Source: Candidatus Devosia phytovorans
GTDB taxonomy: Bacteria; Pseudomonadota; Alphaproteobacteria; Rhizobiales; Devosiaceae
Assembly (NCBI GenBank): GCA_029202405.1
Contig: CP119312.1
Span: 3,229,001 to 3,293,000, forward strand
DNA: 64,000 bases
Direction: 5' to 3'
Shown: one piece after another, positions 16,729-25,981 of the stretch
Layout of the letters: each line of letters opens with the position of its first letter
How positions within the stretch are numbered: the first letter of the stretch is position 1
Translations under genes and position numbers: made by a program
Notes under the pieces: generated by a model
Database searches by the model: none
The model's input: only the letters and a program-made list of their open reading frames with translations
Told to the model about the DNA's origin: nothing

Positions 16729-17295
16729 TTACATTGCAGACTTGGGCGTCAGGACGGCGTCGATGACGTGGATGACGCCATTGGACTGGATCACGTCCGC
16801 GATGGTGACATTGGCAACAGTGCCGTTTTCGTCGGTCACGGTGACCTTGCCGTCAGCGGCCTTGAGGGTCAGCTTGCAGCCACCAACGGTGTCGACAACG
16901 TGCTCGCCGCCGTCTTCTTCGACCATCGAGACGATGTCGGTCGACAGGGCCTTTGCCGGGATGACGTGGCAGGCCAGGATCGTCGACAGCATGTCCTTGT
17001 TTTCAGGCTTGAGCAGGTTTTCGACGGTGCCGGCCGGCAGGGCGTCAAAAGCAGCATTGACCGGAGCCAGAACGGTGAAGGGGCCGGGGCCGGAGAGGGT
17101 TTCCACGAGGCCCGCAGCCTGAACGGCGGCAACCAGGGTGGTGTGGTCGGCAGAATTTACGGCATTCTCGATGATGTTCTTGTCGGCGAACATGGCAGCG
17201 CCACCGACTTCGGGATTGTCCTGGGCGTAGACAGCAGCACCCGAAAATGCGGAAACCGAGAGCATGGCAGCAAGCGTAAGAGCGCGGAAATTCAT
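16729..17295 (-). CDS. Secreted fasciclin-domain protein
   Basis: 188 residues. A Sec signal peptide (MNFRALTLAAMLSVSAFSGAAVYAQ) is followed by one FAS1 domain: TLVAAVQAAGLVETL, then FTVLAPVNAAFDALPAG (H1-like box) and the C-terminal GVIHVIDAVLTP (H2-like box). FAS1 proteins bind surfaces or other proteins. Two cysteines (ACHVIP and GGCKL) could pair. It lies downstream of a SigK/RskA-like pair; in mycobacteria SigK drives the fasciclin proteins MPT70/MPT83, so this neighbour is a natural target. GGAAGGA precedes the ATG. Confidence 0.93.
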   Translation of the reverse strand: MNFRALTLAAMLSVSAFSGAAVYAQDNPEVGGAAMFADKNIIENAVNSADHTTLVAAVQAAGLVETLSGPGPFTVLAPVNAAFDALPAGTVENLLKPENKDMLSTILACHVIPAKALSTDIVSMVEEDGGEHVVDTVGGCKLTLKAADGKVTVTDENGTVANVTIADVIQSNGVIHVIDAVLTPKSAM

Positions 17296-17342
17296 GGTCG
17301 TTCCTTCCTTTTCGTCCCATCGTTATCTGGGATCTGAAGGAA

Positions 17343-17369
17343 GATACGGAGGTCGACCGGATCCAGTTC
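17343..17369 (-). promoter_or_regulatory. Candidate ECF-type promoter of the fasciclin gene
   Basis: On the minus strand GAAC (17366-17369), a 17-base spacer and CGTATC (17343-17348) lie about 48 bases before the fasciclin start. The layout resembles an ECF sigma-factor promoter (AAC-type -35, CGT-type -10). Assignment to the adjacent sigma factor is speculative. Confidence 0.3.
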
Positions 17370-17468
17370 TCAGCAGTTTCAGTCTATTTGCACAAATAAT
17401 CCTGAAACTTTATTGTCAGGAATTCGTAGTGATCGGCAAGTATCAACAGAACAATTCAAAAACAATTC

Positions 17469-17501
17469 GGCGCGCCGCAGATTTATCTTCTGCGACGCGC
17501 C
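17469..17501 (-). terminator. Terminator of the sigma/anti-sigma operon
   Basis: A stem of 6+6 bp with one internal mismatch (17469-17481 with 17489-17501) and a 7-base loop. On the minus strand GAATTGTTTTTG follows. It lies 25 bases after the anti-sigma stop codon, and separates that operon from the fasciclin gene. Confidence 0.72.
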
Positions 17502-17525
17502 AAAATTTTTCAGACCAGTCTAAAA

Positions 17526-18230
17526 CTAGATCTGCGTTGCGGTACCGCTGGCCACGACAGGACCGGTCGGGGCGCCCGTCGGCGAGCCGCCATCGGGTTC
17601 GAGCGAAATGGCGAGGACCGAGCCTTCACCCCAGCCAGCCATGATTTCGGGCGACAAGGTGATGGTGCTGCGGGCATTGACCGGGATCACGCCCATCGAG
17701 ACCGGCGCATTGCCGCCCTGGATGGCCCAGAGTTCGTAGTCGCTGCCGGGCACGTCATCGCCCGACAGTGCGGTCAGGCGCACATTGCCCTCGCCATCGT
17801 AAAGCGCGACGAACTGGACATTGCTGCCCTCGCCCTGAAGCGCGGCCACCAATTGGGTCGCCAGAGCATTGGCATCGGGTGCGGGCTGGAGAAGGTTGAA
17901 ACCGACTGCAGCAACCGCCACGGCCAGCGCACCGGCGGCAATGGACCGCCACACGAGCAGATTCTCCCAGAAGGACGACTTGGGCTGCTCGCCAAAAACG
18001 CGCGTGGCGATCAGTGGATAGAGATGGGCCGGGACCGGGGTCTCGGCGAATTCGTCATTGAGCGCGGAAAAGCGCGAAATCCAGAAGTCGCGCTCGGCGC
18101 GCAGGGTCTGGTCATTGTCGATCAGGCTGCCGATGCGCTGGTGCTCGCTGGTGGAGAGCAGGCCGAGCACATATTCGGCCACGAGGGCATTGCGCCCTCC
18201 GAAGTCACCGATGTCATCACTCGTGCTCAT
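17526..18230 (-). CDS. RskA-type anti-sigma factor
   Basis: 234 residues. A cytoplasmic N-terminal region with an anti-sigma ZAS-like helix set (LVAEYVLGLLSTSEHQRI ... RDFWISRFSALNDEFAE) is followed by one membrane helix (about 100-118, SIAAGALAVAVAAVGF) and a periplasmic RskA domain (LTALSGDDVPGSDYELWAIQGG ... VSMGVIPV). It would hold the SigK-like sigma factor at the membrane until released. The ATG at 18230 overlaps the sigma stop (ATGA); a GTG at 18242 is an alternative start. Operon with the sigma gene. Confidence 0.9.
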   Translation of the reverse strand: MSTSDDIGDFGGRNALVAEYVLGLLSTSEHQRIGSLIDNDQTLRAERDFWISRFSALNDEFAETPVPAHLYPLIATRVFGEQPKSSFWENLLVWRSIAAGALAVAVAAVGFNLLQPAPDANALATQLVAALQGEGSNVQFVALYDGEGNVRLTALSGDDVPGSDYELWAIQGGNAPVSMGVIPVNARSTITLSPEIMAGWGEGSVLAISLEPDGGSPTGAPTGPVVASGTATQI

Positions 18231-18781
18231 GCTGTCAGACACTCTTTCAGTTTGATGAGACTCCGGCGCAGCCAGGTCCGCATCGTGTTCAGGGGCACGG
18301 TGTAGCGGGTGGCCAGTTCCTCGTAGCTATAGCCATCGAGGTAGGCACCGCGCACCGCGTCGGCACGATCGGGTTCGAGCGTGCCGAGGCATTTCTCGAT
18401 CTGGCCCTTTTCCTCGCTGTCCTGCGTCGCCCGCTCCGGAGAGGGGGCACCATCAGGCACTTCGAGTGCCACATCGATATCGTCGGAAACCGGGCGTCTG
18501 GCCCTCAGGATGTCGAGTGCGTGATTGCGCGCCACGGCAACGAGCCAGCTTATCGGGCTGGTGTTGCCGGCGACGTAGCGATCTGCACGCTGCCAAATCT
18601 TGACGTAGACTTCCTGGATAGCCTCTTCGGCTTCCGAACGGTCTTTCAAGATACGCAGGGTTACGCCAAAGAGTTTCGCGCTCGTCCGATCATAGAGCGT
18701 GCGGAACGCAGCGCGATCGCGAAGCGCGCAGCGGCCGATGAGGTCGGCAATTTCCCGCGCGGGTGCGGTCTGTGTCGTCAT
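18227..18781 (-). CDS. ECF sigma factor, SigK-like
   Basis: 184 residues. Sigma region 2 (YDRTSAKLFGVTLRILKDRSEAEEAIQEVYVKIW) and region 4 (LDGYSYEELATRYTVPLNTMRTWLRRSLIKLKECL) are complete. The pairing with an RskA-type anti-sigma factor and a nearby fasciclin gene matches the SigK group. Two cysteines, at about residues 131 and 181, are 50 residues apart; this equals the spacing of the redox-sensing pair I recall for M. tuberculosis SigK (133/183). The start MTTQTAP has GGGAGG 9 bases upstream; longer in-frame readings lack support. Probable autoregulated, envelope-redox responsive regulator (inference). Confidence 0.93.
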   Translation of the reverse strand: MTTQTAPAREIADLIGRCALRDRAAFRTLYDRTSAKLFGVTLRILKDRSEAEEAIQEVYVKIWQRADRYVAGNTSPISWLVAVARNHALDILRARRPVSDDIDVALEVPDGAPSPERATQDSEEKGQIEKCLGTLEPDRADAVRGAYLDGYSYEELATRYTVPLNTMRTWLRRSLIKLKECLTA

Positions 18782-18970
18782 AGGTTGTGGCCTCCCAACC
18801 GTGCCAGCACCATCGCCCTTGCCCGGTTCGATGTCTGGCGCAGCTAGAACGCCCCAAAATGACAAATGGATCAATTGGCAAATGCGGCAGAAGCGTCTTT
18901 TCCTTTCCGCATTCATGCTCTAGACCCGTTGCGGTCTTTATGCCGCCTTGCCAACAAAATGGGTCCGTTC

Positions 18971-19873
18971 ATGACCGAAGAGACTAGCTCGACCGACCGC
19001 TTCAGCCACGACGCCGGTATTCTGGCACAGGCTCTGCCCTATATGCAGCGCTATGAGGGCAAGACCGTCGTGGTGAAATACGGCGGCCATGCCATGGGCG
19101 ACGCCAAGCTCGGCCAGGCCTTTGCCCGCGATATCGCGCTGCTCAAGCAGAGCAAGGTCAACCCGATCGTGGTGCATGGCGGCGGGCCGCAGATCGCCTT
19201 GATGCTGGCAAAGCTGGGGATCGAATCCAAGTTCGAGGGCGGGTTGCGCGTCACCGACCAGCGCACCATGGAAGTGGTCGAAATGGTTCTGGCCGGCTCG
19301 ATCAACAAGGAAATCGTCGCGCTGATCAATGCCGAGGGCGAATGGGCCATCGGGCTCTGCGGCAAGGACGGCAACATGGTTTTTGCCAAGAAGGCGCAGA
19401 AGACCGTCAAGGACCCGACCTCCAATATCGAGAAAGTGCTCGACCTCGGTTTCGTCGGCGAGCCGGTGGAAGTCGATCGCACGCTGCTCGATCTGCTGGC
19501 CCGGTCGGAAATGATTCCGGTGATTGCTCCGGTGGCACCCGGCCGCGACGGCAATACCTATAATATCAATGCCGATACGTTTGCTGGCGCCATTGCCGGC
19601 TCGCTCGGCGCCAAGCGCCTGCTGTTTTTGACCGACGTGCCCGGTGTGCTCGATCGCAATGGCAAGCTGATCCCGGAACTGTCCGTGCGTGAGGCCAAGG
19701 AGCTGATCGCCGACGGGACCATCTCGGGCGGCATGATCCCCAAGGTCGAGACGTGTCTTGAAGCGCTGGACAATGGCGTGGAGGGTGTCGTGATCCTCAA
19801 CGGCAAACAGCCCCATGTCGTGCTGGTGGAACTGTTCACCGAATTCGGTGCCGGCACGCTGATCGTGCGCTAG
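18971..19873 (+). CDS. argB: Acetylglutamate kinase
   Basis: 300 residues. Phosphorylates N-acetylglutamate, the second step of arginine synthesis. The amino-acid kinase fold is clear: VVKYGGHAMGD, the glycine-rich VVHGGGPQIALML, the NAGK-specific GLRVTDQRTMEVVEMVLAGSINKEIV, and the C-terminal SGGMIPKVETCLEAL. The start is not firm: ATG 18971 (MTEETSS) and ATG 18959 (MGPFMTEE) are both possible, with weak ribosome sites. Divergent from the sigma-factor gene, it ends in a strong terminator. Confidence 0.97.
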   Translation: MTEETSSTDRFSHDAGILAQALPYMQRYEGKTVVVKYGGHAMGDAKLGQAFARDIALLKQSKVNPIVVHGGGPQIALMLAKLGIESKFEGGLRVTDQRTMEVVEMVLAGSINKEIVALINAEGEWAIGLCGKDGNMVFAKKAQKTVKDPTSNIEKVLDLGFVGEPVEVDRTLLDLLARSEMIPVIAPVAPGRDGNTYNINADTFAGAIAGSLGAKRLLFLTDVPGVLDRNGKLIPELSVREAKELIADGTISGGMIPKVETCLEALDNGVEGVVILNGKQPHVVLVELFTEFGAGTLIVR

Positions 19874-19895
19874 CCTGATCGCGCCCCGGAAATTC

Positions 19896-19924
19896 AAAGG
19901 CCGCCCCGTGGGGCGGCCTTTTTG
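19896..19924. terminator. Bidirectional terminator between argB and the MFS gene
   Basis: A GC stem (GGCCGCCCC / GGGCGGCC around loop GTG, 19899-19918) is flanked by AAA on the left and TTTTTG on the right, so it can work for both convergent transcripts. Confidence 0.85.
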
Positions 19925-21412
19925 TTATGCCTCGACGGCCACATGCTGTGGCGCGGCATGACCCTGCAGCTTTCTGGGCTTCTTGAAAAAGAAGGCCAGC
20001 AGCAGGACCAGGGCGAAGGAAATCACCTGATACCAGAGGGCATGGGCGGCCGAGCCGGCAAAGGCAGCATGGGGCACTGCGCCCGAGGCCATGTCATTGG
20101 TGAGGCTGGTGAAGAAGAGTTCGCCCACCAGCGCAACGCCGAGCGCACCACCGACCTGCTGGAAGGCCTGCAGCGAGCCCGAACCGGCGCCCGCATCGCG
20201 CGGCGGCACATTGGCCAGCACCAACTGGAACAAGGAGGAAAAGCCGAGGCCCAGCCCGATGCCGGCAATCAGCAGCGGCGGCAGGAAGCTCCAGTGGTCG
20301 ATGGTGTCGCCAACGCCGGCGATGATGAAATGCAGCCAGCCGATGCCGAAAGTCAGCATGGCGCCAGCGGCAGCGAGGCGGCCGCGCAGGTAGTTGGCGC
20401 CGAAACGGCCCGCGATGAAGGAGGCGATCAGCACGCCGACCGAGAAGGGCGTGTTGGTGAGGCCCGATTCAAGCGGGGTAAAGCCGAAACCACCCTGCAG
20501 CAGCAGCGAGATGACCATGAACATGCCCGGAATGCCCGAGGCGAAGATGGTCACCACCATGGCGCCGAACATGAAATCCTTGTTGGTCAGGAGATCATAG
20601 TTGAGCAGCTGCGGTTTGCCGGCTTTGGCGCGGGCACCCTGATAGAAGAAGAAGGCGACGAGGCCGGCAAGGCCGGCGACGATCATGGCAAAGGCCCAGA
20701 GCGGCCAGCCGAAGGCGCGGCCCTCGACGATGGGGAAGACCACCGCGATCAGCGAAATGCCGAACAGGGCAATGCCGGCATAGTCGTTCTTGAGATCGGG
20801 GTGACCGGGCACGCGCGGGATCAGATAGAGACCGGCCACGACAGCGGCGATGCCGACCGGGATATTGACGAGGAAGATCGGCTGCCAGTCCATGCCGAAG
20901 AGTTGGGCATCGATCAGCAGGCCACCGACGATGGGGCCGCAGACCGAGGCGAGGCCGGCGGAGAGACCGAAGAGCGAAAAGGCCTGACCGCGCTCCTGCG
21001 GCGGGAAGGTCACCGTGGCGATGGCGAGCACCTGCGGCGTCATCATGGCGCCAGCCAGGCCCTGCAGGATGCGGGCGGCGATCAGGAATTCGATATTGGG
21101 CGCCATGCCGCACAGCGCCGAGGCCACGGTGAAACCGCCGACGCCCCAGAGGAAGAGCGTGGTGCGGCCGAGGATATCGCCGAGGCGACCGAAGGGCAGC
21201 AGGCCCAGAGCGAAGGCGAGGATATAGGCAGCGACGACCCATTCGATCTGGGTGTCGCTGGCGCCAAGGCCGGTGCGCATGGAGGGCAGCGCGACATTGA
21301 CGATGGTGACGTCGATCAGGTTCATGAAATTGGCGATGAGCAGCACCACCAGCGCCACCCAGCGGCGCGGATCGGGCGTGGCAGGCGCCCCGGGATTGTG
21401 AGTTGCAGACAT
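19925..21412 (-). CDS. MFS drug exporter of the DHA2 (EmrB/QacA) family, 14 helices
   Basis: 495 residues. Proton-driven efflux pump of the inner membrane. Motif A after helix 2 (FGRLGDILGRTTLFLWG), motif C-like segment in helix 5 (LASVCGPIVGGLLI), the N-terminal NLIDVTIVNVALP (motif D1, DHA2 type) and about 14 predicted helices place it in DHA2. AAGGAAAACGCC precedes the ATG. It is preceded on the same strand by a TetR gene ending 17 bases upstream; the pair is a typical repressor-pump operon. Substrate unknown. Confidence 0.92.
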   Translation of the reverse strand: MSATHNPGAPATPDPRRWVALVVLLIANFMNLIDVTIVNVALPSMRTGLGASDTQIEWVVAAYILAFALGLLPFGRLGDILGRTTLFLWGVGGFTVASALCGMAPNIEFLIAARILQGLAGAMMTPQVLAIATVTFPPQERGQAFSLFGLSAGLASVCGPIVGGLLIDAQLFGMDWQPIFLVNIPVGIAAVVAGLYLIPRVPGHPDLKNDYAGIALFGISLIAVVFPIVEGRAFGWPLWAFAMIVAGLAGLVAFFFYQGARAKAGKPQLLNYDLLTNKDFMFGAMVVTIFASGIPGMFMVISLLLQGGFGFTPLESGLTNTPFSVGVLIASFIAGRFGANYLRGRLAAAGAMLTFGIGWLHFIIAGVGDTIDHWSFLPPLLIAGIGLGLGFSSLFQLVLANVPPRDAGAGSGSLQAFQQVGGALGVALVGELFFTSLTNDMASGAVPHAAFAGSAAHALWYQVISFALVLLLAFFFKKPRKLQGHAAPQHVAVEA

Positions 21413-21429
21413 GGCGTTTTCCTTGGGGC

Positions 21430-22029
21430 TCAGGATGTTCGAATAAAGGCGCGCTCGAGTTCGGCGAAGGCCGTGTCGAGCAGTTGCGGGGTTGTGTCGG
21501 GGCGGCGCCAGCAATCGGCCAGGGCGCCCGTGGTGATCATGGCGGCGGAATCGGGATCGAGGTCCGGCCGGAACGAGCCATCGGCCAGTCCCAGGCGGAA
21601 AATGTCGGCGAACTGGCTGCGCCAGTATTGATGCATGGGCAAGACGATCTCTGCGATGACCGCATCACGCCGTGCCCGTTCGACAAGTTCTGTCAGTATG
21701 ATGATGAGATCGGGCATGTCGGTCGTGGTTTCGCGGAAATCGGCGAATTCCATGTGCAGTTGCGCCAGCGCCGTCTTGCCCTGGCGCGGATGCCGCAAGG
21801 CCTGGGCGCGGAAATCGTGACGGATGCTTTCGGCGACCAGCGCCACCAGCGCCTCCTTGGAGGGCACGTGGTAGTGCAGCGTGGCGATATTGATACCGAC
21901 ACGGGCGGCGATATCACGCGTGCGCAGGCCTTCGAGGCCCTTTTCGACGATGATCGCCCGGGCCGCCATGGCAATGGCTTGGCGACGGTCATCACCGCTT
22001 TCGCGTCTGTGGGAGTGGTCGATTGTCAT
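21430..22029 (-). CDS. TetR-family transcriptional repressor
   Basis: 199 residues. N-terminal helix-turn-helix (AAMAIIVEKGLEGLRTRDIAARVGINIATLHYHVPSKEALV type, residues about 17-62) and a helical ligand-binding C-terminal domain. The HYH variant of the usual 'YYYF/YHHF' recognition helix is present. It is the first gene of an operon with the DHA2 pump and very likely represses it through the palindrome over its own -35 box. The inducer is probably a pump substrate. Confidence 0.92.
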   Translation of the reverse strand: MTIDHSHRRESGDDRRQAIAMAARAIIVEKGLEGLRTRDIAARVGINIATLHYHVPSKEALVALVAESIRHDFRAQALRHPRQGKTALAQLHMEFADFRETTTDMPDLIIILTELVERARRDAVIAEIVLPMHQYWRSQFADIFRLGLADGSFRPDLDPDSAAMITTGALADCWRRPDTTPQLLDTAFAELERAFIRTS

Positions 22030-22050
22030 GCTTACCTCGCCGGGACGGCT

Positions 22051-22091
22051 TCTATACTCCCGCCGAGGTATTCAATCAATCAGATGATTGA
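22051..22091 (-). promoter_or_regulatory. Promoter and operator of the tetR-MFS operon
   Basis: On the minus strand TTGATT (22074-22079), a 17-base spacer and TATAGA (22051-22056) form a good sigma-70 promoter. The palindrome TCAATC-AGAT-GATTGA (22076-22091) overlaps the -35 box, the classic place for a TetR operator. A second imperfect inverted repeat (CCTCGCCGGG / CCCGCCGAGG, 22036-22069) spans the -10. Confidence 0.65.
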
Positions 22092-22336
22092 GGCAAATTT
22101 GTCGTCTGCGCTATCTGTCTCTGGGACACAGATAAATTTCGTTCGCTTAGCGCATGTTATAGCCGAGCCGGTGGGAAATCGGGGACTAGGGAGTGTTACG
22201 CGTGTCACCCGCCCGGCCTGTTTCACCGCACTTGCAACGGTCGAAATCCGAGCCTGGCTCAAAAACCACCATAGGCGGGCCATGCCCGCAACAGCGATGT
22301 TTGATGCCACTCTCTCGCGACTTACACCATATCAAT

Positions 22337-22498
22337 ATGTCTTTCCCCTGCCCCCATTGCGGTCATGTCATCACCAAGGAAGGAAGCTGGTTTCGCGCCC
22401 GCGCCCATTATCCCTGCCAGGCCTGCCGCCAGGAGGTGAAGCTGAACTACGCGGACAAGGTGGCGCTGTTTGCCAGGCACGCCGGGACGATCGAGTAG
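22337..22498 (+). CDS. Small zinc-ribbon protein of unknown function
   Basis: 53 residues with two Cys pairs: CPHCGH near the start and CQAC about 20 residues later, followed by a charged helix (VKLNYADKVALFARHAG). This is a typical four-cysteine zinc ribbon. From memory, similar short proteins occur in other Hyphomicrobiales; no function is assigned. The longer reading from 22193 is rejected because its N-terminal part looks like noise. There is no clear ribosome site. The gap before it (22092-22336) shows nothing I can name. Confidence 0.65.
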   Translation: MSFPCPHCGHVITKEGSWFRARAHYPCQACRQEVKLNYADKVALFARHAGTIE

Positions 22499-22922
22499 CG
22501 ATCTCGCCATTTCCGGGCGAGTTTTTTGATGAAGCCACAGCGCTTTATCAAATAGTTTTCCCCGCCCTCCGGGATCTCCCCCATACTCTGCCCATTCCCG
22601 TCAGACACGCGGTGCCGACGCAGCACCGGGCGGGGAGGCTGGAGATGGGGGCGCCCATTTGGCCGGGCTGAAAGTCGGCACCTGGGCTTGCGATAATAGT
22701 CCCCGGTGAGTTCCGGACCCGGTGAGAAAACTCCAGGCCGTGACGGGCGGCCATTGGCTCGCACTTCACTAGTAGTTTCTGGGCCAATGGCCGCCCGTCA
22801 TCCGTGAAAACCGCAAGGCGAAGGCCGGGGCGGCGTTTCCGCACGCCGGTCGTTCGGCGCGGCTTCCGAACTTGACAATATCCCGTGCCGGGTCTCCATC
22901 AGCCCAAGCTTTGGAGTGCCCC
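22499..22922. other. Intergenic region before ilvA (424 bases)
   Basis: No protein with normal codon use is seen. It holds a long perfect inverted repeat (separate entry) and, close to ilvA, TTGACA at 22872-22877 without a good -10 at the right distance. Confidence 0.4.
22741..22800. repeat. Perfect 18-bp inverted repeat with a 24-base loop
   Basis: Arms 22741-22758 and 22783-22800 are exact reverse complements (18 of 18). The loop is TA-rich compared with the arms (CACTAGTAG). No U-tract follows on either strand, so it is not a standard terminator. It lies 120 bases before ilvA. It could be a miniature repeat element, a protein-binding site or the core of a structured RNA. Confidence 0.8.
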
Positions 22923-24446
<1,524 letters not shown>

Positions 24447-24638
24447 CGCGGCAAACGTCACAACTGTGTCGCAGCTGTTATGATGCAATAAACCGACAAT
24501 AGAGGCAGCTGGCCGCTTTGTGGCCAGAATCTATTGCAATTCAACGCTCAAGGAGCCATCTGCCCAGTGCGGGCGTTGGTTCTACTGTCAAGAAATGCGC
24601 CCACCCGACAATCAAACCAAACAATGCCGGAGATGACG

Positions 24639-25889
24639 ATGAGGACCAACCAGACTGCCCGCCTGCTGCTGTTGAGCAGCGTCGCGACTGTCGCCATGAT
24701 GACCACTGCCAACGCTCTGGAGGCGCAGGCCTTCGTTGATCGTTTCGCCGAGGTCTATGGCCATATCGGTTATGATCTGGAATTTGGTGCGGCAACTCTG
24801 GATGGCGATACAGTCACTGTCGATGGCGTGACCGTCGGCTTCACCGGCCCCGAGACTGACGACCTCGAGCCGATGGTCTTCGATACCGAGATCACCTTCG
24901 AGGGCGTGACCGACAATGGCGACGGCAGCTATTCCGTCTCCGCGATGACCATCCCCGACATCGACAGCGAATTCGTTGAAGACGACATCACCGGCCATAT
25001 CACGCTGGGCGACATTCGTGCCGACAACCTCTACCTGCCCGCTGGCGACACGGTTCCGGCCGTGATGACGCTGCAGCTGCTGGAATCGATCAGCACCGGC
25101 CCGCTGCTGCTGACCCGCAATGGCGAGGAAGTGCTCTCCGTCGACTCCATGGAAGCAGTTTCCACCTTCAATCCGCAGCAGGGCACGGTCGACCTGGTCG
25201 ATGTCAGCTCGACGCTCAACATCGCCGGCATTTCGCTCGATCTGTCGACCGTCAGCGAGGAAGACCCCTCTGCTGGCGCCGTGATTGAAGCGCTGGGCCT
25301 CACCACCATCAGCGGCGACATCACCCAGGACTTCTCCTGGTCGATGGCCGACGGCAAGATGACGCTGGGCGAATTCCTGTTCGACTTCGCCGATGTCGGC
25401 GCGCTCAACATCACCGGCGAATTCACCGGCTTCACCCCGGCCGTGCTCGATCAGCTCTACGCCATGTCGACCAGCATGGGCGAAGAAGGCGAGATGACCG
25501 AGGAGCAGTCCCAGGCCCAGATGATGCAGGGCATGGCCATCATGCAGGGCGTCAATATCGTCAACACTGCGGTGCGCTATGACGATGCGGGCCTCGCGCC
25601 CAAGCTGCTCGACTTCTTCGCGGCCCAGTCGGGCGGCGATCGTGCTGCCTTCGTCGAAATGCTCAAGGCGCAGCTGCCTGCCATGCTGGCCGGCACGGGA
25701 ATTCCGGCGCTCAACGACGTCGTGATCCCGCCGGTGGAAGCCTTCCTCGACGATCCGCAGAGCATCGAAGTCAAGGTCGCGCCGCCGTCGCCGACCTCGC
25801 TGCTGGTGCTGATGGCTGCCGCTGCCAACCCGGCCGGCCTGATCGACGCGCTTGGCCTCGTCATCGAAGCCAATACGGCTGCCGAGTAA
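24639..25889 (+). CDS. Secreted protein of unknown function
   Basis: 416 residues, acidic. A Sec signal peptide (MRTNQTARLLLLSSVATVAMMTTANA) is followed by a long beta-rich region with repeated 'D.ITG.I..G' segments (VEDDITGHITLGDIRADNLYLP, ...ISGDITQDFSWSMADGKMTLGEFLFDFADVGALNITGEF), a Met/Gln/Glu-rich stretch (about 280-305) and a helical C-terminus. The beta pattern recalls AsmA/DUF2125-like envelope proteins, but I cannot assign it. ATG 24639 is placed 6 bases after GGAG-ATGACG; ATG 24633 is possible. No neighbour suggests a role. Confidence 0.8.
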   Translation: MRTNQTARLLLLSSVATVAMMTTANALEAQAFVDRFAEVYGHIGYDLEFGAATLDGDTVTVDGVTVGFTGPETDDLEPMVFDTEITFEGVTDNGDGSYSVSAMTIPDIDSEFVEDDITGHITLGDIRADNLYLPAGDTVPAVMTLQLLESISTGPLLLTRNGEEVLSVDSMEAVSTFNPQQGTVDLVDVSSTLNIAGISLDLSTVSEEDPSAGAVIEALGLTTISGDITQDFSWSMADGKMTLGEFLFDFADVGALNITGEFTGFTPAVLDQLYAMSTSMGEEGEMTEEQSQAQMMQGMAIMQGVNIVNTAVRYDDAGLAPKLLDFFAAQSGGDRAAFVEMLKAQLPAMLAGTGIPALNDVVIPPVEAFLDDPQSIEVKVAPPSPTSLLVLMAAAANPAGLIDALGLVIEANTAAE

Positions 25890-25900
25890 TCTGAGCATCG

Positions 25901-25923
25901 GGAACGGCGCCCTGCGCCGTTCC
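25901..25923 (+). terminator. Hairpin after the secreted-protein gene
   Basis: A perfect 10-bp stem (25901-25910 with 25914-25923) and 3-base loop lie 11 bases after the stop codon. There is no T-tract, so termination strength is uncertain. Confidence 0.5.
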
Positions 25924-25981
25924 TGCCCCTGATGGCGCGGAGTTTATCCCCACCTTCATAAATCGGCGCTATAGTGTGCGG

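Noticed and set aside
19922..21631. Rightward open frame of 569 codons
   Set aside because: Antisense to the 14-helix MFS exporter; very rich in Gly, Glu, Gln and His, a typical shadow of membrane-helix codons.
22872..22900. TTGACA at 22872 as a sigma-70 promoter of ilvA
   Set aside because: At the right distance the sequence is TCCATC, a poor -10, and the start codon follows too closely.
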